DNA from: an uncultured Clostridia bacterium | Lineage (GTDB): Bacteria; Bacillota; Clostridia; Oscillospirales; Acutalibacteraceae | Assembly: GCA_947585745.1 (NCBI GenBank) | Contig: CANPXF010000003.1 | Coordinates: forward strand, 62,001-126,000 | DNA: 64,000 nucleotides | Direction: 5' to 3' | Part shown: piece by piece, positions 54,360-63,216 of the stretch | How the letters are laid out: every line of letters starts with the position of its first letter | How positions within the stretch are numbered: position 1 is the first letter of the stretch | Program-made: the position numbers and the translations under genes | The notes under the pieces: model-generated | Told to the model about the DNA's origin: nothing | The model's database searches: none | What the model saw: only the letters and a program-made list of their open reading frames with translations

Positions 54360-55691
54360 TTATTTTGTAAGATTATAAATTTCCTTGATACCTTTTTCAA
54401 TAAGCTCGCTTTCTATTTGTGAAAAATTAAGCCTCAAAATTTTATCTGTAGATGTGTTCATAAGCTTAATAGATTTTTTTTCGCACTTTTCAATAATATC
54501 TTTTTCAGCAATAGAAATTTCAACATACATTGCCGTTTCGTTAAAAATATATTCTTTAAAATATTTTTTTACATTACTTAAAAAATACTCGCTTTTTGTT
54601 AAATAATACTTTCTTGATTTTCTCAGATGCTTTTCAAGTTTTCCGTCTGAAATATATTTTGAAAGGGCAAGCTGTTCTATTTTTGATGTAGTTTGATTAT
54701 AATTTTCCTTAATTTTACTGTATTTTTTAATTAAAGCTTTGGGCAGAACCATATAACTTATCCTGACAGAAGGCAAAAGTATTTTTGAAAACGAGCCTAT
54801 ATATATGACCTGTTCGCTCGAATAACTCTGTATGCAGGATTTGGCGTGCGTGATGTACCTTAATTCACCGTTGTAATCGTCTTCAATAATTATGCAGTTG
54901 TTATTTTTTGCCCAGTTTAAAATTTCAATTTTTCTTGAAATCGGCATTGTTACTCCGTTTTTACTGTTATAATTCGGATTCAGAATTAAAATATCAGGTT
55001 TAATTTCATTTAAGGATTTAATTGTAATCCCTTTTTCATCATTTTCGGTATAGCAAATTTTATAGTTAAAATCATTAAATACCTGCTCCGCCTGCGGAAA
55101 TGAGTTTTTTTCAATTGCGACAGTTTTATTAATTCCAAACATTCCGCATAAAATAAAAATAAGAGTCTGCGAACCCGAACCGATTATAACATTATTATAG
55201 TCAGCGTTAACCCCTCTTGTTGTAAAAGCGTATTTTGAAATAGATTTTCTAAGTTCTTCTTCGCCTTGATTTTCGCTGTATGTATTTAAAAGATATTCCT
55301 TATTTAAAATATCCTTAACGTATTTACGCCATTCTTTAATGTTTGAACAGTTTTTATCTATTCCTTTTCCCGAAAAATCATATTTATAGTGATTTTTTTT
55401 ATTATTTTCATCAGCTTTTACAGAAACAGGCTTGTCTATGTAAAGACCTTTTTCAACATAATATCCTTTTTGCGGAGCGTTAATAATATATCCGTCAGCC
55501 AAAAGCAGTCCGTATGCGTTTTCAACTGTAGTTTTTGATATATATAAATCAGCGCTTAGCTTTCTGACTGAAGGAATTTTTTCATTTTCCTTAATGTTAC
55601 CGTTTTCTATAGCGTTTTTTATCTCGTTGTAAATCTGAATATATATAGGTTTATTTAATTTTTTATCAATGTTTATAAAATCGGAAATCAT
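54360..55691 (-). CDS. MocR-type transcriptional regulator (GntR HTH plus aminotransferase domain)
   Basis: The 443-residue protein has an N-terminal GntR winged helix (IYIQIYNEIKNAIENGNIKENEKIPSVRKLSADL, then TTVENAYGLL) and a fold type I PLP domain from about residue 110. GSGSQTLIF, EDDYNGELRY and the Schiff-base lysine in GSFSKILLPSVRISYM are present. Relatives include PdxR and GabR, which sense PLP adducts. No pdxST or transporter is adjacent, so the target is unknown. Codon use is more AT- and Lys/Asn-rich than neighbouring genes, which could reflect transfer. Confidence 0.9.
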   Translation of the reverse strand: MISDFINIDKKLNKPIYIQIYNEIKNAIENGNIKENEKIPSVRKLSADLYISKTTVENAYGLLLADGYIINAPQKGYYVEKGLYIDKPVSVKADENNKKNHYKYDFSGKGIDKNCSNIKEWRKYVKDILNKEYLLNTYSENQGEEELRKSISKYAFTTRGVNADYNNVIIGSGSQTLIFILCGMFGINKTVAIEKNSFPQAEQVFNDFNYKICYTENDEKGITIKSLNEIKPDILILNPNYNSKNGVTMPISRKIEILNWAKNNNCIIIEDDYNGELRYITHAKSCIQSYSSEQVIYIGSFSKILLPSVRISYMVLPKALIKKYSKIKENYNQTTSKIEQLALSKYISDGKLEKHLRKSRKYYLTKSEYFLSNVKKYFKEYIFNETAMYVEISIAEKDIIEKCEKKSIKLMNTSTDKILRLNFSQIESELIEKGIKEIYNLTK

Positions 55692-55737
55692 ATAATCACC
55701 GTATCTATAATAACATATTTTAATAATTAATTAAAGG

Positions 55738-55766
55738 TTGATATTTACGGTATTTTTAAGTATAAT
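55738..55766 (+). promoter_or_regulatory. SigA-type promoter for murD and downstream genes
   Basis: TTGATA (55738-55743) and a perfect TATAAT (55761-55766) are 17 bases apart, 36 bases before the murD start. Confidence 0.8.
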
Positions 55767-55802
55767 AAAGAATTGGAAATAAATGGCTCAAGGAGAAGCA
55801 AT

Positions 55803-57191
55803 ATGAATAAAATTGATAGTTTTTTTGAAGGTGTAAAAGGGAAAAAAGTCTGCTTTGTCGGAATAGGCACAAGCAACCTCCCTTTAATAGAGCTTTTTTC
55901 TAAAAAAGGCGCTCTGGTTTCCGCGTGTGACAAGCAGAGCTTTGAATCACTCGGTGATAATGCGGTCAGGGCGGAAAAAGCGGGCGCGAGGCTCATTTTA
56001 GGCGATGATTATCTTAAAAATATTGATACCGATATTCTTTTCAGGAGCCCTGGAACACCATTTTACAGACCCGAACTTGAGGACGCCAGGAAAAAAGGCG
56101 TAGTTGTAACCTCTGAAATTGAAGTTTTTTTTGATTTATGTCCGTGTAAAATAATTGCCGTTACAGGTTCAGACGGAAAAACAACTACCACTACAATTAT
56201 TTCCGAGCTTTTGAAAGCGGAGGGGAAAACTGTTCATCTCGGCGGTAATATCGGAACGCCCCTTTTACCGATTATCGAAGATATAAAAGAAGAAGATTAC
56301 GCAGTTGTTGAGTTATCGAGCTTTCAGCTTATATCAATGAGGAAAAGTCCCGATATTGCTGTTGTCACTAATCTTGCGCCCAATCATCTCGACATACATA
56401 AGGATATGGACGAGTATGTCGATTCAAAGCGAAATATTGTTTTACATCAAAACGCGTTCTCAAAGGCTGTTTTAAACCTTGACAATAAAATTTCTGATAA
56501 TTTTTCAAGTGATGTTCGCGGAAAACTCGCTAAATTTTCACGAAAAAATCCCGTGGAAAACGGAGCTTATCTTGATAATGATACAATTTTCTACAACGAT
56601 TACGGAAAAATAACTGAAATTATGAATATTAAAGATATAAAGATACCGGGAATGCACAATGTTGAAAACTATCTTGCCGCCATTTCCGCCGTATGGGGGA
56701 TAGTCAGCGTTGAAAATATTGTAAAGGTCGCTGAATCCTTTAACGGCGTGGAGCATAGGGCTGAATTTGTACGTAAGCTTGACGGTGTTGAGTATTATAA
56801 TGATTCAATCGCCTCCAGTCCCACAAGAACGGCTATGGGAACCTTATCTCTTTATGAAAAAAAGATTATTATTATCGCAGGCGGTTATGATAAGCATATA
56901 CCGTATGAACCGTTAGGACCTGTAATCTGCGATAAGGTTAAGGTTTTGGTTCTTTTAGGCGATACAGCGCCTAAAATTGAAAAGGCAGTTAAAAATTCGG
57001 CTAATTACAGAGAAAATAATCCTATTATTATTAGAGTTAATAATATGGAAGAAGCGGTAAATACAGCGCGAAAAAATGCCGTTGAGGGCGATATAATTTC
57101 GCTTTCACCCGCAAGCGCGAGCTTTGGATTATATAAAAATTTCGCTCAGCGCGGAAATCATTTCAAAGAAATAGTAAACAATTTAAAGTAA
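55803..57191 (+). CDS. murD: UDP-N-acetylmuramoylalanine--D-glutamate ligase
   Basis: MurD adds D-glutamate to UDP-MurNAc-Ala in the cytoplasm. The 462-residue Mur ligase has the ATP site VTGSDGKTTTTT near residue 122, ELSSFQL, NLAPNHLDIHKDMDEY, and the C-terminal SPASASFGLYKNFAQRGNHF. AGGAG precedes ATG 55803, so the track's 55773 start is too early. It is separated from the dcw cluster here and leads a run with two M42 peptidases and a GNAT gene. Confidence 0.95.
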   Translation: MNKIDSFFEGVKGKKVCFVGIGTSNLPLIELFSKKGALVSACDKQSFESLGDNAVRAEKAGARLILGDDYLKNIDTDILFRSPGTPFYRPELEDARKKGVVVTSEIEVFFDLCPCKIIAVTGSDGKTTTTTIISELLKAEGKTVHLGGNIGTPLLPIIEDIKEEDYAVVELSSFQLISMRKSPDIAVVTNLAPNHLDIHKDMDEYVDSKRNIVLHQNAFSKAVLNLDNKISDNFSSDVRGKLAKFSRKNPVENGAYLDNDTIFYNDYGKITEIMNIKDIKIPGMHNVENYLAAISAVWGIVSVENIVKVAESFNGVEHRAEFVRKLDGVEYYNDSIASSPTRTAMGTLSLYEKKIIIIAGGYDKHIPYEPLGPVICDKVKVLVLLGDTAPKIEKAVKNSANYRENNPIIIRVNNMEEAVNTARKNAVEGDIISLSPASASFGLYKNFAQRGNHFKEIVNNLK

Positions 57192-57198
57192 GGTTAAT

Positions 57199-58218
57199 AT
57201 GGAAGAATTAATTTTTGATTTATTAGAACATAAAGGAATATCAGGAGATGAGAGCGGTATAGCAAGGTACTGCGAAAACCGTCTGAAAAATTTTTCTGAC
57301 AATGTTAAAATTGATTTCAATAATAATGTTGTTGCAGTTTTAGGTGATGAAAACGCTGATTATACCTTTCTTCTTGACGCACACATCGACAGAATAGGTT
57401 TTATTGTAACCGAAATTGACGACAGCGGCTTTATCAAGGTTGATAAGGTCGGCGGAGTTGATTTGCGGACGATTCTTGATGCTCCCGTAACCGTACACGC
57501 AAAAGAGGATTTAAACGGAATAGTTTGCTGTATGCCTCCGCATCTTTCAGACGGCAACGAGGACAAAGCCGTTAGTATTGATAAGGTTTGGATTGACGTT
57601 GGACTTCCCGCCGAAAAGGTTAAAAAAGCTGTAAGCCTTGGCGACAGCGTGACCGTCTTTTCTAAACCAAAAGAGCTTATAAATAATAGGATTTATTCCG
57701 CGGGACTTGACAATATGGCGGGAGTTTGCTCACTATTAAAGGTTGCCGAAAAATTATCCCGCGAAAAAATAAATTCAAGAGTAATTATTCTTTTATCCTG
57801 TCAGGAGGAAACCTTTGCCACAGGCGCAAAGACCGTGCCTTTTAACTACGAAATAGACGAATGTATCTGTGTTGACGTGAGCTTTGCCTCTCAACCCGAT
57901 ATTAATGACCAGTATTCAAGAATTAAGCTCGGAGAGGGACCGATGCTATGCGTTTCACCTAATTTGAATAAGGATATTTTAAACAAGCTGAAAGCTACGG
58001 CAAATAAATTAAACCAAAATTGTCAATTTGAAATATGCAATGGAAGAACGGGTACAAACGTCGACCATATTGTTGTAAATAAATCGGGTATAAAAACGGC
58101 TGTTATTTCGATACCTGAGAAGAATATGCACACACAGGCTGAAATAATTGATATGAGCGATATTGATAAAACAGCCGAATTAATAAGCGAATATATCTTG
58201 TGTGGAGGTGTAAAATGA
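57199..58218 (+). CDS. M42 family metallopeptidase, copy 1
   Basis: The 339-residue M42 aminopeptidase-like protein shows all expected metal and catalytic positions: LLDAHIDRIGF near residue 58, SAGLDNMAG, the catalytic CQEETFATGA, CVDVSF and a C-terminal NMHTQAE. M42 enzymes form large cytosolic complexes that trim peptides; some members act as cellulases by older naming. The start lies seven bases after murD. It overlaps the second copy by four bases. Confidence 0.9.
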   Translation: MEELIFDLLEHKGISGDESGIARYCENRLKNFSDNVKIDFNNNVVAVLGDENADYTFLLDAHIDRIGFIVTEIDDSGFIKVDKVGGVDLRTILDAPVTVHAKEDLNGIVCCMPPHLSDGNEDKAVSIDKVWIDVGLPAEKVKKAVSLGDSVTVFSKPKELINNRIYSAGLDNMAGVCSLLKVAEKLSREKINSRVIILLSCQEETFATGAKTVPFNYEIDECICVDVSFASQPDINDQYSRIKLGEGPMLCVSPNLNKDILNKLKATANKLNQNCQFEICNGRTGTNVDHIVVNKSGIKTAVISIPEKNMHTQAEIIDMSDIDKTAELISEYILCGGVK

Positions 58219-59243
58219 ATAATTTAGACCTTCTTAAAAAGCTCTGTACCGCAAACGGAATTTCGGGTGACGAAAACTCTGTGAGAGAGATAATTATAAA
58301 CGAAATAAGAGATTATGTAACCGAATATAAAATTGATAATTTAGGTAACATAATCGCCTTTAAAAAGGGCAGGAAAAAAGCGGTTAAAAGGCTTATGGTA
58401 TCCGCGCATATGGATGAGGTCGGATTTATAGTGACGGATATAACATCTGACGGACTTATTAAGTTTGATACGGTAGGCGGAATTGACAGACGTGTTATAC
58501 TCGGAAGAAGCGTCTTAATCGGCGGAAAAATCAACGGAGTTGCGGGTGTAAAACCGACTCACCTTTGTGACGCGGACGAGGGCAGTAAAATTCCCGAAAT
58601 TAATTCTATGTATATCGACATAGGCGCAGATACAAAAGAGGACGCAGAAAAATATATAAGCTTAGGGGACAGTATAAACTTTGAAGCTATGTATGAAGAC
58701 AACGGATATTCAATAAAATCAAAGGCGATTGATGACCGCGCGGGTTGTTTTATGCTTATACAAATGATAAAATCCGAGCTTGAATACGACGCATATTTCA
58801 CATTTGTTGTTCAGGAGGAAGTCGGACTTCACGGGGCAAAGGTTGCATCATATTCAGTTGAACCCGATTTCAGCATTGTCCTTGAATCAACAACAGCGGC
58901 GGATATTCCCGAGGTTTCAGGCTCAAAACAGGTTTGCAATGTCGAAAACGGCGCTGTAATCGGATATATGGATAAACGAACCATATACGATAAGGGTATG
59001 ATTAAACACGCTGTCTCTCTCGCTGAGAAAAATAATATAAAACTGCAGTTTAAGCGTTCGGTTGCGGGCGGTAATGACGCGGGAGTAATTCACGAATCAA
59101 GAGGAGGAGTGCGGACACTTGCAATTTCTCTACCTTGCCGTTATATCCATTCGCAGTTATCATTGATTTATAAATCGGATTTGGAAGACACCTATAATCT
59201 CGCTTGTATGCTTGCAAGCGACGTGGCAGGCGGTAAGCTATGA
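58215..59243 (+). CDS. M42 family metallopeptidase, copy 2
   Basis: The 342-residue paralogue has VSAHMDEVGF near residue 63, KAIDDRAG, VVQEEVGLHGA, a Glu-type ligand in IVLESTTAADIPE and YIHSQLS. The Glu in place of the Asp seen in copy 1 marks a different M42 subgroup, so the pair are probably not recent duplicates and may have different specificities or co-assemble. GGAGG precedes ATG 58215, and the track start 58200 covers that site. Confidence 0.9.
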   Translation: MNNLDLLKKLCTANGISGDENSVREIIINEIRDYVTEYKIDNLGNIIAFKKGRKKAVKRLMVSAHMDEVGFIVTDITSDGLIKFDTVGGIDRRVILGRSVLIGGKINGVAGVKPTHLCDADEGSKIPEINSMYIDIGADTKEDAEKYISLGDSINFEAMYEDNGYSIKSKAIDDRAGCFMLIQMIKSELEYDAYFTFVVQEEVGLHGAKVASYSVEPDFSIVLESTTAADIPEVSGSKQVCNVENGAVIGYMDKRTIYDKGMIKHAVSLAEKNNIKLQFKRSVAGGNDAGVIHESRGGVRTLAISLPCRYIHSQLSLIYKSDLEDTYNLACMLASDVAGGKL

Positions 59244-59995
59244 TAAAAATTGCTGACAGAGATTTCTCCGTAAAGGAACATATTGACTTATTATCCGTAA
59301 ATAATCCGTTTGGTTGCAGAATAAAAGCGCTTTACAACACCTATGATTATTCTCTTGCATTTGTGGATTTCTGGGTTCAGCTTGTTGATAATATGCCCGT
59401 ATCATTAATTGCAAGACTTGAAACTGCATTTATACTTTTATTAACCGATAATTCCGATTTGGAGGAAATGAGCGCGTTCATAAGAGTTTCGGGAGCGGAA
59501 AATATAATATGCGACGGAAAATATGAGCTTGACTGCCCGATGAAAAAAGCTACAGGACCTATTCTTGTAAGTGAAAGTGTTATGCGTAATGAGCGTGATT
59601 TCAGCGTTTTTTCTCCTCACATCAAAGACGTTTACAATCTTATTAACAAATGCCGAAGTGAAAATTTTGCTGTTCCGTCTTACGAAAGCTTCGCCCTTGA
59701 TGTAGCGCATAAAATAAGTAAAAAAACCGTCAGAATTTACGGGATAGGAGATTCAAAGCTTATATCCTGCATTATGACATTAGCCGAAACAGACGAAGGA
59801 GCAGTTCTCGGAGCATTGGCGACTGACAGTGATTTCCGCCGTCTTGGTCACGGAGCGTTTCTGATAAAATACATAAATAACGTTTTAGTTAATGAGGGGA
59901 AAAAGGTTTTTCTCCACCGCGCCCCGAATGAAAACATTGAATTTTACAATAAGCTTGGATTTAAACAGTATGGACTGTGGTCCGAATATTCATAA
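59240..59995 (+). CDS. GNAT family N-acetyltransferase
   Basis: The 251-residue protein has a divergent N-terminal region of about 120 residues and a C-terminal GNAT fold. The acetyl-CoA loop is seen as DFRRLGHGAFLIKYI, followed by the NIEFYNKLGFKQYG motif. It overlaps the second M42 gene by four bases. Substrate is unknown; co-transcription with peptidases suggests a peptide or amino acid, which is only a guess. Confidence 0.82.
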   Translation: MIKIADRDFSVKEHIDLLSVNNPFGCRIKALYNTYDYSLAFVDFWVQLVDNMPVSLIARLETAFILLLTDNSDLEEMSAFIRVSGAENIICDGKYELDCPMKKATGPILVSESVMRNERDFSVFSPHIKDVYNLINKCRSENFAVPSYESFALDVAHKISKKTVRIYGIGDSKLISCIMTLAETDEGAVLGALATDSDFRRLGHGAFLIKYINNVLVNEGKKVFLHRAPNENIEFYNKLGFKQYGLWSEYS

Positions 59996-59999
59996 AGGA

Positions 60000-60022
60000 A
60001 AGATAGTGTGAAACACTATCTT
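60000..60022 (+). terminator. Hairpin after the GNAT gene
   Basis: AAGATAGTG and CACTATCTT form a perfect nine-base stem with loop TGAAA. The downstream sequence GATTTA is a poor T run, so termination is uncertain. Confidence 0.5.
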
Positions 60023-60184
60023 GATTTATATTGCCCGCTCAGTTTATCCCTACGGGGCAACGAGCGATGGCAGAATTTCCATTACGCCTTATCAGCCCAC
60101 GGTAAGGTTATTGGGAATTTGAACTTTTGTTAAAAACAGAAACTTTGCAGGAAAATAAAACTTTTACTTGTGGGCAGAAAGGCT
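60023..60184 (+). promoter_or_regulatory. Folded untranslated leader of unknown class before the methionine gamma-lyase family gene
   Basis: Several pairings are possible. TTGCCC (60031) can pair with GGGCAA (60055), or alternatively TGCC-CGCTC with GAGCG-AT-GGCA (60062-60072). A second stem pairs AATTTCC with GGGAATT around CCTTATC/GGTAAGG. GCCCAC (60095) also matches GTGGGC just before the ribosome binding site. I recognise no known riboswitch class (no SAM, T-box or cobalamin core). It could equally be a degenerate intergenic repeat. Confidence 0.45.
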
Positions 60185-60190
60185 ATGGAA

Positions 60191-61447
60191 ATGAACAAAT
60201 TTTTTGATATTTCCGAGGAAATACATAACGCTTCAAAAAAAGCTATGGAGCTTTGCGCTGATAAACTTAAAGAAATCGACGAAATTCAGGAATACAATCA
60301 ACATAGAATGATAAAGGCCTTTCAAACCGCTAAAATAAGCGAAAGTCATTTTGTCGGCTCAACAGGTTACGGATACGGCGACAGAGGACGCGACGCCCTT
60401 GATGAGGTTTATTCATATGTATTTGACGCAGAGGACGCTCTTGTCCGTCATAATTTTGTCAGCGGAACACACGCTTTAACGGTAGCTCTTTTCGGAGTTT
60501 TAAGACCGAATGATAAAATGCTTTGCGTTACGGGAACGCCTTATGATACTTTAAGAAGCGCAATCGGAATTGAGGGCAACTACTCAGGCTCTTTGATTGA
60601 TTTCGGTATCAAATATGAGGAAATTGATTTAAAGGACAACAAAACGGTTGATGTTGATGAAATTAAGAAAAGGCTTGATAACAGTTATAAAATGGTATAT
60701 ATTCAGCGCTCCCGCGGTTACAGTTTAAGACCGACGCTGACTTGCGACGACATTGAAAATATTGTTAAAGCAGTAAGAGAGAAAAATAAAGACGTCATAA
60801 TTATGCTTGATAACTGTTACGGCGAGTTTGTTGAAAAAAAACAGCCTCTCTCTGTCGGCGTTGATTTAATGGCGGGTTCGCTTATTAAAAATCCCGGAGG
60901 GGGAATTGCTCCGACAGGCGGATATATCGCGGGCAAGAAGGATTTAGTAGAAATGTGCTCGTACCGTCTGACAACGCCCGGAACAGGAAAGGAGCTCGGA
61001 GCCACGTTAAACGTGTCACGAGAGCTTTTTTTAGGAGCGTACCACGCTCCGTACGCAACTGGCGAGGCGTTGAAAACAGCGATATTTGCCTCTGCGTTAT
61101 TTGAAATTTTAGGCTATAAGGTTTCCCCTGAATATAATGAAAAAAGGGGGGATATTATTCAGGTTATTGAGCTTAAAAGTCCTCAGGTCCTTGAAAAATT
61201 TTGTGTCGGTATTCAGCACGCATCGGCTGTTGACAGTTTTGTCACTCCGTATCCCGATGATATGCCGGGTTACGAGGATAAGGTTATTATGGCGGCTGGC
61301 GCCTTTACATTGGGTTCATCAATCGAGCTTTCAGCCGACGCTCCGTTACGAGAGCCTTACGCGGTATGGATGCAGGGAAGTCTGAATTTTCATTCGGGAA
61401 AGCTTGGAGTTATGCTTGCGGCAAACGAAATTTTAAATGACAAGTAA
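60191..61447 (+). CDS. Methionine gamma-lyase family protein (aluminium resistance-like)
   Basis: The 418-residue fold type I PLP enzyme matches the YnbB/Alum_res family. GSTGYGYGDRGRDALDEVYSYVF near residue 50, VRHNFVSGTHALTVALFGVL, DNCYGEFVE and the lysine in AGSLIKNPGGGIAPTGGYIAG are present. The family is annotated as cystathionine or methionine gamma-lyase-like, but its reaction is not well established. GAAAGG lies eight bases before ATG 60191 and two before ATG 60185, so I prefer 60191. Confidence 0.88.
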   Translation: MNKFFDISEEIHNASKKAMELCADKLKEIDEIQEYNQHRMIKAFQTAKISESHFVGSTGYGYGDRGRDALDEVYSYVFDAEDALVRHNFVSGTHALTVALFGVLRPNDKMLCVTGTPYDTLRSAIGIEGNYSGSLIDFGIKYEEIDLKDNKTVDVDEIKKRLDNSYKMVYIQRSRGYSLRPTLTCDDIENIVKAVREKNKDVIIMLDNCYGEFVEKKQPLSVGVDLMAGSLIKNPGGGIAPTGGYIAGKKDLVEMCSYRLTTPGTGKELGATLNVSRELFLGAYHAPYATGEALKTAIFASALFEILGYKVSPEYNEKRGDIIQVIELKSPQVLEKFCVGIQHASAVDSFVTPYPDDMPGYEDKVIMAAGAFTLGSSIELSADAPLREPYAVWMQGSLNFHSGKLGVMLAANEILNDK

Positions 61448-61464
61448 TAATTTATTATAAAAAA

Positions 61465-61494
61465 CGGGAAGATTAGTTAAATCTAATCTTCCCG
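61465..61494. terminator. Bidirectional terminator between the lyase family gene and malic enzyme
   Basis: CGGGAAGATTAG and CTAATCTTCCCG form a perfect 12-base stem with a six-base loop. The minus strand side carries six T, and the plus side reads AATAATTTTT. It can end both convergent genes. Confidence 0.88.
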
Positions 61495-61512
61495 AATAAT
61501 TTTTATTAATAT

Positions 61513-62685
61513 TTATTTTCTCGCAACGCCTGTGTCTTTAGCGGCTTTTACAACTGCTTTTGCAACAGCCTGTCCGACTCTTTTATCAATTGCGTCGGGA
61601 ATTATATAATCAGGCGAGAGCTCTTTATCGGAAACCAATTCAGCAATTGCATAGGATGCCGCGACTTTCATTTCCTCGTTGATTTCAGTTGCCCTGCAAT
61701 CTAAAGCGCCTCTGAACATTCCGGGGAAACACAAAACATTGTTAATCTGATTGGGAAAGTCCGAACGGCCTGTACCGACAACGACCGCGCCTGCTTTTTT
61801 AGCCAAATCGGGCATTATTTCAGGGGTAGGGTTAGCCATTGCGAAAACAATTGGTTTATCAGCCATAGAACGTACCATTTCTTCGGAAACAATACTCGGA
61901 GCGGAAACTCCCAAAAATACGTCGGCTCCGACCATAGCGTCTGCTAAAGTGCCTTTTTTATGCTCTCTGTTAGTAATAGTAGCCATATAAGCCTGCTCAG
62001 AGTTAAGCGTGTCCAATCCCTCGCAAACTATACCTTTGCTGTTTACAAGAATAATTTTTTTAACGCCTATATTCATAATATGCTTGGCTATTGCGATACC
62101 TGCTGAACCCGCTCCGCTGATGACAACATTAATTTCGTCTATTTTTTTATCCACAATTTTAAGAGCGTTCATAAGAGCCGCCGCAACAATTACCGCTGTT
62201 CCGTGTTGGTCGTCGTGAAAAACAGGAATATCGCATACTTCTTTTAGCTTTCTCTCAATCTCAAAGCATCTCGGAGCGGCAATATCCTCAAGATTAATTC
62301 CGCCGAAGCTTCCGCTTATAAGGTAAATTGTCTTTGCTATTTCGTCAACGTCTTTACTTCTTACACAAATCGGAAAAGCGTCAACATCAGCAAATTCCTT
62401 GAACAAAGAGCATTTACCCTCCATAACGGGCATTCCCGCCTCGGGACCTATATCACCTAAGCCCAAAACAGCCGTTCCGTCAGTCACGACCGCAACAAGA
62501 TTTTTACGTCTTGTAAGCTCAAAGCTTTTATCGTAGTCGCGGTTGATTTCCATACATGGCTCCGCAACGCCCGGAGTATATGCAAGAGAAAGGTCCTCTT
62601 TGTTATTTATAGGTACTCTTGATACGACTTCAATTTTGCCGTCCCATTCATAATGCTTTTTAAGCGATTCCTGTCTGATATCCAT
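61513..62685 (-). CDS. NAD(P)-dependent malic enzyme
   Basis: Malic enzyme decarboxylates malate to pyruvate. The 390-residue short form has [15 protein letters not shown] near the N-terminus, [41 protein letters not shown], and the Rossmann motif [12 protein letters not shown]. It lacks the C-terminal phosphotransacetylase-like domain of long forms. AAGGAG precedes ATG 62685, so the track's 62724 start is too early. Cofactor preference cannot be read with certainty. Confidence 0.94.
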   Translation of the reverse strand: MDIRQESLKKHYEWDGKIEVVSRVPINNKEDLSLAYTPGVAEPCMEINRDYDKSFELTRRKNLVAVVTDGTAVLGLGDIGPEAGMPVMEGKCSLFKEFADVDAFPICVRSKDVDEIAKTIYLISGSFGGINLEDIAAPRCFEIERKLKEVCDIPVFHDDQHGTAVIVAAALMNALKIVDKKIDEINVVISGAGSAGIAIAKHIMNIGVKKIILVNSKGIVCEGLDTLNSEQAYMATITNREHKKGTLADAMVGADVFLGVSAPSIVSEEMVRSMADKPIVFAMANPTPEIMPDLAKKAGAVVVGTGRSDFPNQINNVLCFPGMFRGALDCRATEINEEMKVAASYAIAELVSDKELSPDYIIPDAIDKRVGQAVAKAVVKAAKDTGVARK

Positions 62686-62715
62686 AAAATTACTCCTTAA
62701 ATAAAATTCGATAAT

Positions 62716-62744
62716 ATTATACATTTATTTTTATTTTTGTTCAA
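62716..62744 (-). promoter_or_regulatory. SigA-type promoter for malic enzyme
   Basis: On the minus strand TTGAAC (62739-62744) and a perfect TATAAT (62716-62721) are 17 bases apart, about 30 bases before the start codon. Confidence 0.78.
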
Positions 62745-62766
62745 GTATTAAGTAAGATAAATTTGT

Positions 62767-62795
62767 TTGACAATTAAATAAAAAGATATTATAAT
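62767..62795 (+). promoter_or_regulatory. Consensus SigA promoter for rnpB
   Basis: TTGACA (62767-62772) and TATAAT (62790-62795) are both perfect and exactly 17 bases apart, seven bases before the predicted RNA 5' end. Confidence 0.9.
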
Positions 62796-62801
62796 ATTCG
62801 G

Positions 62802-63143
62802 GCGAGTAAATTGAACAGTCGCGGGATTATTTTGAAAAGAATTTTTCCGAGGAAAGTCCGGGCCCCATAGAGCGATAACAACGGCTAACGGCCGCCGAGG
62901 GTGACCTTAGGGATAGTGCAACAGAAAATAACCGCCGAATTATCGGTAAGGATGGAAAGGTGAGGTAAGAGCTCACCGCTGATGCGGAGACGCATTTGGC
63001 GTGTAAACCCTGTTTGGAGCAACACCGTGGAGGGATATTATGCCTGCTCGGCAATCCCGTGGAGGTGGCGTTGAGCAAGTCGGCAACGGCTTGTCAAGAT
63101 AGATGACTGTTCACGACAGAACCCGGCTTACAGATTTAGTCGC
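62802..63143 (+). ncRNA. rnpB: RNase P RNA
   Basis: The universally conserved CR I sequence GAGGAAAGTCCGGGC lies at 62840-62854. The matching 3' conserved element ACAGAACCCGGCTTAC ends near 63130. GGTGAGGTAAGAGCTCACCG forms the conserved central hairpin with the GUAAGAGC motif. The ends GCGA-G-TAAAT and ATTTA-G-TCGC pair as P1 with one mismatch, setting the limits. The layout looks like the common class A form. This is the catalytic RNA that matures tRNA 5' ends. Confidence 0.95.
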
Positions 63144-63150
63144 AATATGA

Positions 63151-63181
63151 AAAACTCCACCGCGCAGGTGGAGTTTTTCTT
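63151..63181 (+). terminator. Terminator after rnpB
   Basis: AAAACTCCACC and GGTGGAGTTTT form a perfect 11-base stem with a five-base loop, followed by TTTCTTC. Confidence 0.88.
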
Positions 63182-63216
63182 CTATATTTGTATTTTTCAA
63201 TTTTTGTATGCCCCTT

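Noticed and set aside
60023-60184. SAM-I riboswitch or T-box before the methionine gamma-lyase family gene
   Set aside because: Neither the SAM-I core nor the T-box AGGGTGGNACCGCG sequence is present.
62827-63078. Minus-strand 83-residue ORF
   Set aside because: It lies wholly within the RNase P RNA gene on the opposite strand.
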